Notes: generated by a model from the sequence alone, not told the origin. A stretch of 64,000 nucleotides of DNA from Halobacteriovorax marinus (GCA_002163155.1 MAAO01000006.1:1364001-1428000), one strand, 5' to 3'; positions 15,844 to 24,845 are shown, counted from the stretch's first letter. Made by a program: numbers and translations.

Positions 15844-17130
15844 GTGAAGCTAGATGAATTAGCAGAAGAGCTTAGGCAACCATATACTCTGAAGAGAGGT
15901 TACGGTGTAACCAAACTTACCAACGCTGAGAGTGATTGGAGGAATATATACTTTGTCGTACCTAAACCTCCACCAAAAGAAATCAAATCCAAGCTACCAC
16001 ATGAACTTTTAAATGAAGCTCTCAAGGTCATTGGCGCCTTGCCAAGAGTGAATGAAATGTCTCAACTAGATAAATTAGTAAATTACTTACTTGTAAGAAG
16101 AGAGGTTGTGCAGTCTTCAAGGTTAGAGGGAACATGGTCGACTATTGATCACGCTTTAACTCCAGGAGATATTGCAGAAAATAATAAAGGAAAAAGTGAG
16201 CATCAAGCAGTCAGAAGTTATGCAAACTTGTTAGAAGAAATAATAGAGAAATCAATTACAAAGAAAGAAGGTATTTTTTCAAAGTCTTTTATCTGTAATA
16301 CTCAAAAACGAATTGTTGAAAATGATCCTCAATCAAGCGGGATACCTGGAAAATTGAGAACAGAAGGAGACCCCGGCGCAATTGTCACGATTGGTGGTGG
16401 TATACGAAAAGAGAATTCTATTTATAATCCAGCACCAGCTGCTGAGATAAACAAATGCTTAGAAGAGATTCTTGATTGGTTACAAGATGATGAGCTTGCT
16501 CAAATAGGAGATGCTGCTGCTGGAGGATTGAGTTTACCAATTAGACTCGCTGTAGCTCATGTTCATTTCGAAGCTGTTCATCCATTTACTGATGGTAATG
16601 GACGAGTAGGGCGCGCTTTATGGCCAATACAAATGGTATGTTCTGGATATATGCCTCTATATTTATCTGGATACGTTGAAGTAAATAAGTCCCAATATAT
16701 AGAATCATTAGAAGAGGCCCAGAAAAAACTAAACTATCTTCCAATGATTGAGTTTATTTGTAATGCGATTATCGAGAGTAGCTTAGAGAATAAAAAATCG
16801 AAAGAAGCTATAAATAATTTAGAGAATACATGGCAAGAGCGAGGTCGATTTAGGGCCAATTCAGGTCCAAGAAAAGCACTAAGTTTATTATTAACAAGGC
16901 CTATAGTATCAACAACGATATTAGAGAAAGAGCTTGGTATTTCTAAAACAGCCAGTGTTAATACGATAAATGCTCTTGTGAATTCAAAGATAATAAAAAT
17001 TAGATCTAAAGAAAGTAGACTTCGTATTTACGCTGCTGAGGAGTTAATTCAAATTCTCTCAAGGCCATTTGGCGAAGAGATTAAATTAGCACTAGAGAAG
17101 GCCCACTTACTTCTTGGCTTAGAAAAATAA
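15844..17130 (+). CDS. fic: Fic-domain protein (AMP-transferase type) with inhibitory helix
   Basis: 428 residues, GTG start. The Fic motif HPFTDGNGRVGR (about residues 246-257) is complete, including the catalytic histidine. An N-terminal SSRLEG at about residue 93 matches the (S/T)-x3-E-(G/N) inhibitory motif of class II Fic proteins, whose glutamate blocks ATP binding. The C-terminal ~90 residues look like a winged helix (ISKTASVNTINALVNSKIIK), the usual layout of the large Fic/DUF4172-like family. Such enzymes transfer AMP to target proteins; the target here is unknown. It is the only gene of the R10-R11 unit. Confidence 0.92.
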   Translation: MKLDELAEELRQPYTLKRGYGVTKLTNAESDWRNIYFVVPKPPPKEIKSKLPHELLNEALKVIGALPRVNEMSQLDKLVNYLLVRREVVQSSRLEGTWSTIDHALTPGDIAENNKGKSEHQAVRSYANLLEEIIEKSITKKEGIFSKSFICNTQKRIVENDPQSSGIPGKLRTEGDPGAIVTIGGGIRKENSIYNPAPAAEINKCLEEILDWLQDDELAQIGDAAAGGLSLPIRLAVAHVHFEAVHPFTDGNGRVGRALWPIQMVCSGYMPLYLSGYVEVNKSQYIESLEEAQKKLNYLPMIEFICNAIIESSLENKKSKEAINNLENTWQERGRFRANSGPRKALSLLLTRPIVSTTILEKELGISKTASVNTINALVNSKIIKIRSKESRLRIYAAEELIQILSRPFGEEIKLALEKAHLLLGLEK

Positions 17131-17158
17131 CTTTCATTGTTAGTAATAAATTATGAGA

Positions 17159-17297
17159 TATCTAAGAAGATTGGAGAGTTCTTCTCCGTTTGAATTATTT
17201 TAACATGATTTTGATTTATATTATTTAATAAGGCTAGGTGTAGTGGAGAATGATACTTTAGAATTCTTGAATAAGGTGTTTAATTCGTCCTATCCTT
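17159..17297 (+). repeat. Dispersed repeat R11
   Basis: Full length, high similarity to the R4-R8 group at both ends. Confidence 0.93.
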
Positions 17298-17399
17298 CTA
17301 TGGTGGGATAATGTTCACTTATCTAGCTATGGGCAGGAACTAATGGCAAAGAAAGTATTTGGTGAGATCCATTTGTTGGAGAACTCCCCTCTCCTTTGA
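17298..17399 (+). pseudogene. SGNH/GDSL hydrolase, last ~33 codons, cut at R11
   Basis: The frame is open from the last base of R11 and reads LWWDNVHLSSYGQELMAKKV, then FGEI and a stop. D-x2-HLS-x2-G-x2-L is the C-terminal catalytic block (Asp and His) of SGNH hydrolases. The rest of the gene is missing. Confidence 0.65.
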
Positions 17400-17496
17400 A
17401 TTAATATACAAATGTAACTCCTCTTAATCTCCACTAAAGAGGTAACCTCTCAACTAAAGCCACAAAGTCTCCCGTACCTTTAGGGGGTTTAGATAT

Positions 17497-17640
17497 TCAA
17501 TATTCCTCCAAGATATGTGTAAGCATAATCGCTAAATACAGAAGTATATTCCATATCCATTTAAGTGGCTTGTCACAAGAACGCTTTTCAATCCTCTGAA
17601 TATAAAACTCGAATACTTCGAGGTTTAGGAAGAAGCCCAT
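17497..17640 (-). CDS. Possible 47-aa membrane peptide
   Basis: A minus-strand ORF starting at an ATG and encoding one hydrophobic segment (WIWNILLYLAIMLTHIL) after an amphipathic start. There is no recognised family and no strong ribosome site. It could be a degraded fragment. The rest of 17400-17762 shows nothing else. Confidence 0.25.
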   Translation of the reverse strand: MGFFLNLEVFEFYIQRIEKRSCDKPLKWIWNILLYLAIMLTHILEEY

Positions 17641-17762
17641 ACGGACTATCTAAAAACATATTTTTTCGCAATGATTCAACATTCTTCATATCTTGATAAT
17701 AAATAAAGTTATCTAGTTGGAGAAGTATTATAGACTAAATAAGAATAGACAGGGGGAAGATC

Positions 17763-18686
17763 ATTAAACTATTTCTATCAAGTTGTATTATCGTGGCCCT
17801 ATGCTACTCTTCGATAACTAGAGCAGAAAATGTCATAGTTTTTGTAAGTAGCTATAGCAAAAGCCTAGAGGCTCAAAGAAAGATGTTCCCTCTTCTTATT
17901 AAAAACTTCAAGTTAAATTATAAAAAAAAGATTTTCTATTTAGACAGTAAAAAAAAGACCTTAAAAAAAACAATGTTAGATTCAATTCCTATATTAGAAA
18001 AAATTATAGAGATTAATCCAAAACTTGTTTTTCTTTCTGATGATAATGCTCTGAGAACTCTTGGTCCGCCATTGGTGCAGTATGGGGTTAAGATTGTCTC
18101 ATTGGGAATAAATGGAAACCCTCGAACATATTTCAATGCAAATGACTTTTTTAGCGTTTATGGTGTTTTGGAGAGACCTCTCTTTGTTAGAGGAATTGTC
18201 GAAATAAACAGAATAGTTGGTTATAGGCATAATATATTAATTCTATTTGATGACTCAGAGACATCTAAGTCTATTATAGAGAGCATCTTTCAAAATAAAA
18301 CTACAAAAGAAATCTTGAAATTTAGAATTAAGTACCAAATTGTTAGAAATTTAAATGAAATTAAAATGAAGATCAATAGTATCGATAAGAAAAATACTCA
18401 TCTCTTCTTAGGTCCTCTGCACACAATAAAGAGAAGTGCTAAAAATCTAGACGTGATGAATTATCAAGAAGTTTTAGGGAAGATTTCAAGTTATTATAAA
18501 TCTCATTATTATAGTTTTTGGAAAGATTACATTATTCCAAACGGAGCAAAAATCTCATATGGAGTAGACTTAGTGGATCACTCTAGTATCTCATTAGATA
18601 TTGCTTATAAAATAATAAACAATACAGCTCCAAAGTTAAGATTTGTGACTCCAGAGAATGGACGAATATTTAAATTAGATAAGTAG
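17763..18686 (+). CDS. Secreted substrate-binding-like protein (ABC_sub_bind type)
   Basis: About 307 residues. A GTG at 17793 would cut the signal peptide. Ten codons upstream, an ATT at 17763 follows an AGGGGGAAG ribosome site and gives the normal signal peptide KLFLSSCIIVALCYSSITRA. Start at ATT is therefore likely but unproven. The body (VIVFVSSYSKSLEAQRKMF; PKLVFLSDDNALRTLGPPLV; YGVKIVSLGINGNP) resembles periplasmic ABC_sub_bind proteins and sensor modules with two Rossmann-like lobes. No transporter gene is adjacent. Confidence 0.6.
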   Translation: MKLFLSSCIIVALCYSSITRAENVIVFVSSYSKSLEAQRKMFPLLIKNFKLNYKKKIFYLDSKKKTLKKTMLDSIPILEKIIEINPKLVFLSDDNALRTLGPPLVQYGVKIVSLGINGNPRTYFNANDFFSVYGVLERPLFVRGIVEINRIVGYRHNILILFDDSETSKSIIESIFQNKTTKEILKFRIKYQIVRNLNEIKMKINSIDKKNTHLFLGPLHTIKRSAKNLDVMNYQEVLGKISSYYKSHYYSFWKDYIIPNGAKISYGVDLVDHSSISLDIAYKIINNTAPKLRFVTPENGRIFKLDK

Positions 18687-18743
18687 TACAATTGATCAAG
18701 AAAAAGAAGGCCTTAGAGCTAGTCCTTAATAAGACATTTCTCT

Positions 18744-18882
18744 TACCTAAGAAGATTGGAGTCTTTTTCTCCGTTTTGATTATTTTAACATGATTTTGAT
18801 TTATTTTATCTGAAAAGATATTTGTAGGGGAGATTTGTACTTTTAGATTTCTTGAATAAGGTGTTTAATTCGTCCTATCCTT
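18744..18882 (+). repeat. Dispersed repeat R12
   Basis: Full length, close to consensus. Confidence 0.93.
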
Positions 18883-18893
18883 AATCAGTATTT

Positions 18894-19544
18894 TTACGCT
18901 TCTTTGATTCCGCTAAACTCTTCTAGTTCTTTCCATATCTTGTAAGTAGAGGCCTTTGAACTTTTAAGTTTTTTCATGGCACCGTATGACTTCTCAACTA
19001 TTTTAAGATCTCTTAGTGTTGCAATATCAGCTCTAAGGCCTACTCCAAACACAAGCCTGTTTCTGTACCATGTACTATTTGTTAGCAGTTGAGTCCTGCT
19101 TGCAAGCTTTGCTCTATGTTGCTTCTGGAATGGGGTGGTGTAGATTCCAAACTTCTCTAGGTTTGGATCTGTTCCTTGCAATTCAACGCGCTTTTCAGAA
19201 CTTAGGAAATAGTTATTTCCTTTTGCTTGGGACTTGAGTCTCTTAAGTAGTTTCTTGTGCCAAGCTCCAGATGCTCCAGGCAACTGTTGTACAATTGAAC
19301 CTAAGAAGCCTGAGCTTATTTGATCTAGACCCTCAGAGTAGTGATATATCACTTCTAAGCGTAAGAAGCTTGAGAACTCTGATATTGCCAAGCATAGTAA
19401 AGAATAATACCTTCTCGAACTGTGAAACTCATTTAACTGAACTAAAGAAACAAGAGCTTCTTCTGGAGATACGTTTGATTGGGATAACTTTTCTGTAAAA
19501 GCTATCCCGAGTATTGAAAGATTTTCTTCAGCTTGACTCAGCAT
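18894..19544 (-). CDS. 216-aa partner protein of nucleotidyltransferase module, copy 2
   Basis: Relative of the gene at 586-1236 with the same length and the same C-terminal HTH-like block (SSKASTYKIWKELEEFSGIK). Its ATG follows the nucleotidyltransferase stop codon by 3 bp, with the ribosome site inside the upstream gene, so the two are coupled. The pairing suggests the toxin-antitoxin or abortive-infection class in which a nucleotidyltransferase acts with a DNA-binding partner. Which one is the toxin cannot be decided here. Confidence 0.72.
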   Translation of the reverse strand: MLSQAEENLSILGIAFTEKLSQSNVSPEEALVSLVQLNEFHSSRRYYSLLCLAISEFSSFLRLEVIYHYSEGLDQISSGFLGSIVQQLPGASGAWHKKLLKRLKSQAKGNNYFLSSEKRVELQGTDPNLEKFGIYTTPFQKQHRAKLASRTQLLTNSTWYRNRLVFGVGLRADIATLRDLKIVEKSYGAMKKLKSSKASTYKIWKELEEFSGIKEA

Positions 19545-19547
19545 AAT

Positions 19548-20101
19548 CTATTCTCCAAATCCTAGCTTTACTCTAATTTCATTTAGAATGACTTCTTTAA
19601 AATTAACTTGAAAGAACTGATCAGGGAGTAGCATTACTTGTTTTGCAACCTTCTCGAACAATTCAGCGTTTCCTTTTGTCAGATCTTTTATATCTGTAAA
19701 GTCTTCCTCTCTATTAATCTCGGCCAATTTTTTTGAAATAAAATATCTTCATTATCAAAAACATAAATTTCAAGAGAAGGGTATGACTTTTCAAGAGTAG
19801 AGCGAAGCTTCCAATCTTTTGGAAGAGCTTGCTCCAGATTGTATGCTTGGCAAAAAGGATTAAGCCAGTTTTCTTCTAGGCCATCAATATTCTTTGCTAC
19901 AAGATTAATGAGTTCAGTAAGATCTTTGTCATCTTTTGGTAAAACAAAATCTATGTCATGAGTAACTGCGACTGAACGGATATTCCTAAGAATTAGGCTT
20001 GCTCCTCCGCAGATATAGATGGAGGCCTTAGTATTCTCTTTCTCCAGTAGTCGGCTTAGCTCGTTAAGTCCTGTTTCTATTAACTCTAAATCCAAGCTCA
20101 T
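19548..20101 (-). pseudogene. DUF6036-like nucleotidyltransferase, frameshifted
   Basis: The N-terminal 137 residues are in one frame, with YICGGASLILRNIRSVAVTH and then DIDFVLP. This is the G-G-x-A...D-x-D core of DUF6036-like nucleotidyltransferases. The frame is then lost in a run of seven A (coding strand, near 19730). Adding one A restores a reading frame (LAEINREEDFTDIKDLTKGN ... VILNEIRVKLGFGE) that ends at 19548 just before the partner gene. The cause may be a real mutation, slippage during expression, or a homopolymer sequencing error. Confidence 0.78.
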
Positions 20102-20130
20102 ATATATACTCCTTATATGAGATTATATGC

Positions 20131-20152
20131 TATGGCTTTTTAAAAAGCCATA
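20131..20152. promoter_or_regulatory. Perfect 22-bp palindrome upstream of nucleotidyltransferase module
   Basis: TATGGCTTTTT and its exact complement meet without a spacer, 30 bp before the minus-strand start. A decayed version is at 1393-1414 in copy 1. It could be an operator for the HTH-like partner or a short terminator. Confidence 0.6.
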
Positions 20153-20159
20153 GTGGCTT

Positions 20160-20734
20160 TTAGTTAGTTTTATCTACGAACGGGGCTTTTTCGTTGTTTA
20201 AAGGTTTCAAATGTTAATTTTCTTTATAATTTTAGAGACTTACTTGGGGATGGGAAAGTTGATGGCAAAAGTGCATCGTGGGCTTTCTTCTTTCATATAA
20301 AATTATGCGTTAAATTTGTTTTATTTTAAGTAGTTATAGCGCATTTTTTGGAGGGCGTAAATGGGGGATTGAGAAGGGTCTAGTGAGATGTTTATGTGAT
20401 TATAGTGAGCTGTGGACCCTGGTTTTGCGTGATTTTTTTTCTCTGCTTAGTTTTCAACTACTTCGGGGCGATTTCATTTTCTTGAAGAGCGGGGTTTTTT
20501 CGTGGTTAAAATGACACATTCAAACTGATTCTTTTTTGATTTTAAGGGGTTAATTCAGGGGGCGATATATAGTCTCCAATGTGCACCGCTGAAGATTCTG
20601 AGTGATGTTTATAATAGTTCTCTTAGTTCTCTTAGTTCTCTTAGTTCTCTTAGTTCTCTTTTTTATTTTGAAGAGTATTGTTGGTGAGTGTGTTGGATAG
20701 AGTGTTGGATAGAGTTGTGTTTTAATTTCTGAAT
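20160..20734 (+). mobile_element. IS91-like non-autonomous remnant, copy C
   Basis: Nearly identical to copy A over the first ~190 bp (gcgaacggggctttttcg-type block to ttttggagggcgtaaatg). Weaker sequence follows, including a second cggggttttttcg block near 20491 and four tandem gttctctta-type octets at 20620-20656. The shared right-end block (tgttggtgagtgtgttgga ... taatttctgaa) comes last. There is no transposase gene. R13 follows directly. Confidence 0.7.
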
Positions 20735-20859
20735 TGTCTAAGGTAGTGGATGATTTGTTCTGTGTTTAGTTTGATTAACGTATATTATAAATTTAATTTC
20801 TGATAAAAGCTCTCTGTAAGGGGATTTTTGAATATAGGTGGTTAATTTGTCTTATCCTT
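20735..20859 (+). repeat. Dispersed repeat R13 (diverged)
   Basis: Ends recognisable (tgtctaaggtagtgg; ggttaatttgtcttatcctt); centre diverged and shortened. The gap 20860-21002 contains a likely TATAAT-type -10 near 20940 for the following gene. Confidence 0.75.
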
Positions 20860-21002
20860 AAAGTTAATTACTTACATCCATTAATCATATGTGCCACATG
20901 AAAGATCCTCATTTGGTTATTTATTACATTTTTAATATGTTATAATTCGTCAACTTCACTAAAGAAGTGTTTTAACTATAGTTAGAGGCTTAGGAGATCA
21001 CA

Positions 21003-21248
21003 ATGTCACCCTTAATAAAAAAGTACGGGCTCAAGAGAAATGAGCCCTCTGTTTCTCAGGAACGAAAATGGTTAAAACTTGTTGAGAAGTTGATAGCTAG
21101 GGGCGTGGGAAGTGAAGAAGCTGGTAGGGCCTCTGCAACAGAAAATTTTAAGACATATAGGCTTACTGCTAAAATGAAAACCAATGCAAAGCATGAAGAT
21201 ACTGTGAATGATTTAGTGAAAGTTTTAAACGATAAGCAAAAGAAATAA
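21003..21248 (+). CDS. Small basic hypothetical protein, 81 aa
   Basis: A charged protein rich in Lys and Glu, without signal peptide or membrane segment, preceded by a GGAG-like site (aggagatcaca). It is the only gene between R13 and R14. The family is not recognised. Confidence 0.55.
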   Translation: MSPLIKKYGLKRNEPSVSQERKWLKLVEKLIARGVGSEEAGRASATENFKTYRLTAKMKTNAKHEDTVNDLVKVLNDKQKK

Positions 21249-21330
21249 AAATGCTACTTGTCTATAGACTGAAGATTTATATAGGAATCTTATAGTAGAG
21301 CACTTACTTATTGATTTTGTTTTTTCTTTC

Positions 21331-21490
21331 TATCTAAGCAAAGTAGGAGTTTTTTTCTTCGTTCAATTATTTTAAGATGATTTTGTTTTCTTCTTTTTAA
21401 ATTTGGAACAAAGAGAGTTTGAGACCTCTTGAATAACAGGTGTAACTTCTCCTCTCTTTTAGTTGTATAGTCAACTCTGGGTCTATCCTT
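21331..21490 (+). repeat. Dispersed repeat R14
   Basis: Left end tatctaagcaaagtaggag; the right end is apparently extended by about 20 bp (a first weak end near 21460 and a final gtctatcctt at 21481-21490). The last two bases, TT, form the TAA stop of the minus-strand gene to the right. Confidence 0.75.
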
Positions 21491-22109
21491 ATCTCTCTGG
21501 TAGTGCTACCCAGGTTCGAGACTGATCCAAGATTAGATGCCCACTATCTAGCGACGGTACATAGGCTCGCAAGAGGTTCTCTCTCTTTGCAATAACTAAA
21601 ATTAGGTGTAGTTCCGGCGAATACAATTCTATATGTTCCTCTTTCGGGCTAATCTTTAATTTTGGCAAATCCCTAATGGGGGACTTTACTTTGACGAGCG
21701 AGTTTCGACTCTCAAATAATTTTCCTCTTAGTTCATTTTTTTTAAATAGCAATTTATCAATTAGCTCTCTTTGTGTGTGATTTGAAATCCAGATCTTCAT
21801 GACATTTTTTTCGTAGGGAATCCACAAAGCAAAAACCTCTAATTGATCACCTTCTCTGTAATCAGTAGGTTTTGTATCTTGAAGCTCTTCTTGCTCCTGT
21901 TCAGCCTTTACGTTCTCTTTATATTTTTTTATTGGACTGGGTCCCTGATAACGATAGACATCACTTGCTAGAATAACTAACTCTTTTCTCTTGGTCTTCA
22001 CTCTTAATCTTCCAAATGCTAGAACCTCAAGAATTAGCCCTTTTTCATCCTTTTTCTTTGTTAGTTGAAAGCTAATCGAACCTCCAACCTTGTATCTCAG
22101 TTGATTCAT
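21489..22109 (-). CDS. Hypothetical cytoplasmic protein, 206 aa
   Basis: Soluble, basic and strand-rich, with no signal peptide. The N-terminal part (KVGGSISFQLTKK ... VLAFGRLRVKTKRKELVILA) looks like two small beta-barrel modules, and the C-terminus also looks beta-rich (HIELYSPELHLILVIAKREN). It is not recognised. Its stop overlaps the end of R14. Confidence 0.6.
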   Translation of the reverse strand: MNQLRYKVGGSISFQLTKKKDEKGLILEVLAFGRLRVKTKRKELVILASDVYRYQGPSPIKKYKENVKAEQEQEELQDTKPTDYREGDQLEVFALWIPYEKNVMKIWISNHTQRELIDKLLFKKNELRGKLFESRNSLVKVKSPIRDLPKLKISPKEEHIELYSPELHLILVIAKRENLLRAYVPSLDSGHLILDQSRTWVALPER

Positions 22110-22230
22110 ATCTCTCCCTTAGGAAGACTTTGGTGCCCTATGTTGAGACATCTCTATGTTAAAGGTTTGCTCTGGTAGATGCAATTAAATATTTTGTTTC
22201 AGGAGACCTCGGGCTAGTGTCCAATCAGAC

Positions 22231-22285
22231 TTTGGGTGAGAGTCTTTCTCCGTTTTGAATATTTTAATATGGTTTTATTTTATTA
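22231..22285 (+). repeat. Dispersed repeat R15 (left half only)
   Basis: gggtgagagtctttctccg then ttttgaatattttaatatgg matches the left half of the family. The right half has been replaced by a terminator hairpin. Confidence 0.6.
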
Positions 22286-22298
22286 TCTTTGAAAAATA

Positions 22299-22328
22299 AT
22301 AAAAGCCTGTCTATAATAAACAGGCTTT
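22299..22328. terminator. Hairpin terminator
   Basis: AAAAGCCTGT and ACAGGCTTTT form a 10-bp stem with a 9-base loop; it has A/T tails on both sides. It serves the minus-strand gene ending at 22350. Confidence 0.7.
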
Positions 22329-22349
22329 TGAATATATAAACTGTTTTTT

Positions 22350-22775
22350 CTATCTACAAAGGTATTGGGTAGTTTGTAAAAGTCGTTTTACTTGTGTTAC
22401 AGCGTTCCTATTTTCCAACCAAAGTACTAATCGATTAGTCTTGTCTTCTCTACCTCTATGAATGTCAAAGACAATATTTGAATCAAGCATCATTGCAATA
22501 TAATTTGGACCTGCCTTCATTTTTAAGATTTGATTTGGATTAATGTCAGATACAGCTCCATAAAATTTTGATCCTTTGTCCGAGTAAATATTTAATGTAC
22601 ATTCACTAGAGGAACTAATGCTGCTGTTAATATCGTCACTGAAGTTTACTGCAGCTAATTGTTTAAGCTTATTAACAGCGTTATCAAACTTGAGACTTTC
22701 AGAGCTATTAAGTTCGCCATTTGCAGAACTATGAAATGTGATACAAGCTGAAAATATAATTATTAATGTTTTCAA
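22350..22775 (-). CDS. Small secreted protein with shared C-terminal module
   Basis: 141 residues with a signal peptide (IIIFSACITFHSSANGE). The mature part (SECTLNIYSDKGSKFYGAV ... NRNAVTQVKRLLQTTQYLC) has a pattern similar to modules in the secreted proteins at 25581 and 28945: a cysteine strand, then a last helix with N/E-x-V-x2-(V/T)-(K/I)-(R/K) and a final cysteine. The function is unknown. Confidence 0.65.
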   Translation of the reverse strand: MKTLIIIFSACITFHSSANGELNSSESLKFDNAVNKLKQLAAVNFSDDINSSISSSSECTLNIYSDKGSKFYGAVSDINPNQILKMKAGPNYIAMMLDSNIVFDIHRGREDKTNRLVLWLENRNAVTQVKRLLQTTQYLCR

Positions 22776-22886
22776 ATCGATACCTACCTATAATTAATTG
22801 TAATATTAAATACTTCTACTTCAGTTGAAAAATATAACAAGGACTTAGTCATAATATTGTCCGACTTTTAAATCAGCCTTTTCGTT

Positions 22887-24110
22887 CTAATTTCTAGCAA
22901 AGTCTATATCAAGGTTATAAGTTGTGAGTTCGCTTCCCGTACCAGTAACCTTAACAAAATATTCACCATTAGTATTATCAAAAGTTAGTGTTTCGTTTCC
23001 AACTTCTTTAGACATGGATGCAACGACTTCACCGGACTTATTTGTGATCTCTAGCTTGATACTTGCTGACTCTTGCCGCCCTCTTTGAATAGTAATAGCA
23101 AGTTTCGTTTTTACACTTGTTCCTAGTTTATAAAAATCAATGTCACCAATTTTTTCAATATTATTTTGAGTCGAGTACATTCGTGGAACTTCAATCGCTT
23201 TTTCAATAGTGTCATTATCTGGAGTATCAAAACGGTGAGAAGCAATATAGGCAGATATAAATTCTCTCATATCTTCTCGTTCAGGTTGCAATTGGTTTCT
23301 CAATAAAGTTAGAACCATTTCCATTCTTCTGCTTTGTTGATCGTAATGCTCTCTTAGCGCCCTAGTGTTTGGTCCATCGTAAACAGCAAACAAAGCAAAA
23401 TCTAAAGCATTGGCCTTTGATTCGTCATTAAAGGTTACAAATTGATCAATGCTGCTCGATGCCCTTAAAATTGAATGAAACATCCCAAGATTGACATGGT
23501 CAATTGCAGAAATCAAAGGTGAATGTAGTTGCATATGTGCTTCAAGAGCAGGGTCTTCATTGAGTGAGATAAGATACTCAACATAATCTCTATTATTTTC
23601 TTTTGCCGCGTAATAAAATGGATGTAATGAATGTTTCGCTGACAAAATATTATAGCCATAAGACTTTACTTCTCGTGCCAATGTAACATTTCCAATAGTT
23701 GCTAGTGTTGCACCAATACTTTCAACCTTAGTTTCAAACTCTGATTTTCTTTTAAGTATTAAGTTTAATGAAGATTGATCTATATCTCGATTATTTGCTG
23801 CAGGAAGTGAGTAGTTGCTTGAGCAATCATTAACAATGATTTTCCAACCTCTAATCGCTGATTCAAAATTCTTAATTGCAGACTTATTCCACTTCTTCGC
23901 TAGATTGAGTAAATCTATTCCTTCTAAGAATTCTGTATCCGATTTAGAGGTCATGAGATTCACTTTATCAAGTAGGTCTCTTGATCTTGAACTCTCGCCC
24001 TTTGCTTTTTCTGCATCCCTTATAGCATCTGACCAATATTCATTACAACTTCTTGCAAGAATATTTGATGATAGTAATAACAGTAAGTTTATGAGAATGA
24101 GTTTTTTCAT
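22887..24110 (-). CDS. Secreted ankyrin-like protein with C-terminal PPC-type domain
   Basis: 407 residues. Signal peptide ILINLLLLLSSNILARS; a helical N-terminal region; ankyrin-like repeats around residues 150-220 (HPFYYAAKENNRDYVEYLIS; SPLISAIDHVNLGMFHSIL); and a C-terminal beta-sandwich (IGDIDFYKLGTSVKTKLAIT ... GEYFVKVTGTGSELTTYNLD). The last part is typical of bacterial pre-peptidase C-terminal domains. It is probably exported or surface-exposed, with a protein-binding role. It shares the R15-R16 unit with the 141-aa secreted protein. Confidence 0.75.
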   Translation of the reverse strand: MKKLILINLLLLLSSNILARSCNEYWSDAIRDAEKAKGESSRSRDLLDKVNLMTSKSDTEFLEGIDLLNLAKKWNKSAIKNFESAIRGWKIIVNDCSSNYSLPAANNRDIDQSSLNLILKRKSEFETKVESIGATLATIGNVTLAREVKSYGYNILSAKHSLHPFYYAAKENNRDYVEYLISLNEDPALEAHMQLHSPLISAIDHVNLGMFHSILRASSSIDQFVTFNDESKANALDFALFAVYDGPNTRALREHYDQQSRRMEMVLTLLRNQLQPEREDMREFISAYIASHRFDTPDNDTIEKAIEVPRMYSTQNNIEKIGDIDFYKLGTSVKTKLAITIQRGRQESASIKLEITNKSGEVVASMSKEVGNETLTFDNTNGEYFVKVTGTGSELTTYNLDIDFARN

Positions 24111-24246
24111 TTCGTTCCTAGATTAAGTAATGTATTTAATATTTCTTATCAAGAATTAGTATTTAAATGAAGTAAAGTGAATTTATTCTAGAGTAACATC
24201 TTTAGTAAGTTGTTAATATTATGATTGTGGTAAGAAAACTTTTATC

Positions 24247-24384
24247 TATTTAAGTAAACTAGGTTAGCCTTCTCGGATTTGATTACTTTAGAGTCATTTT
24301 GGTTTATAGCTTTTTACAAGTTATTTGTAGGGGAGATTGTAATTTTAGAATTCTTGAATAAGGAGCTTAATTACTTCTATCCTT
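24247..24384 (+). repeat. Dispersed repeat R16
   Basis: Full length, moderately diverged (left end tatttaagtaaactagg; right half taggggagattgtaatttt ... tctatcctt). Confidence 0.85.
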
Positions 24385-24399
24385 GTATCAAAGTAAATT

Positions 24400-24425
24400 A
24401 AGGCCCATGTTGAGGGCCTTTTTTA
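24400..24425. terminator. Hairpin terminator
   Basis: AAGGCCC and GGGCCTT arms around a short loop, followed by a run of T on the plus strand. It lies between R16 and the stop of the minus-strand gene, so it can end transcripts from either side. Confidence 0.7.
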
Positions 24426-24845
24426 TTATTCACAATTATTATTAAAATAGCTTAAAACACTGTAGTCTTCGTCGAGATAGTACTCAATACCAAAGTTAGC
24501 CTCCATTACACGATCGTGATGAATCCGTGAATTACGAATGCTTTGAATATTATTACAAACTGTGTAATCAGCTTCGTTAAACTTGTCCATAGCTTTAGTG
24601 TAATAAGTAGAAGCATCGTTATAGAGCTCCAGAGTATTAACTGCAATAGAACATGCCTTATCAAAATTATGGGCACGAACTTCATCCTGACCTTTTATCC
24701 AACGGACCCTTGCTTTTTCAGCAAAATCATTGCCTTTAATGCCAAGTTTTTGTCCCTTTTTCAAAATTCTTTTACATTTACCTCTTTCTGCAAAAGCTGG
24801 ATTACTAAGAACGCTCAAAAGAACGAGTGATAGAAATAGTTTCAT
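24426..24845 (-). CDS. Small secreted helical protein, 139 aa
   Basis: Signal peptide FLSLVLLSVLSNPAFAERG, then a charged helical mature part with four cysteines (GKCKRILKK; KACSIAVNTLELYNDASTYY; YTVCNNIQ; NNNCE). It resembles other small exported helical proteins in this window, and no family is recognised. It is the only gene of the R16-R17 unit. Confidence 0.65.
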   Translation of the reverse strand: MKLFLSLVLLSVLSNPAFAERGKCKRILKKGQKLGIKGNDFAEKARVRWIKGQDEVRAHNFDKACSIAVNTLELYNDASTYYTKAMDKFNEADYTVCNNIQSIRNSRIHHDRVMEANFGIEYYLDEDYSVLSYFNNNCE

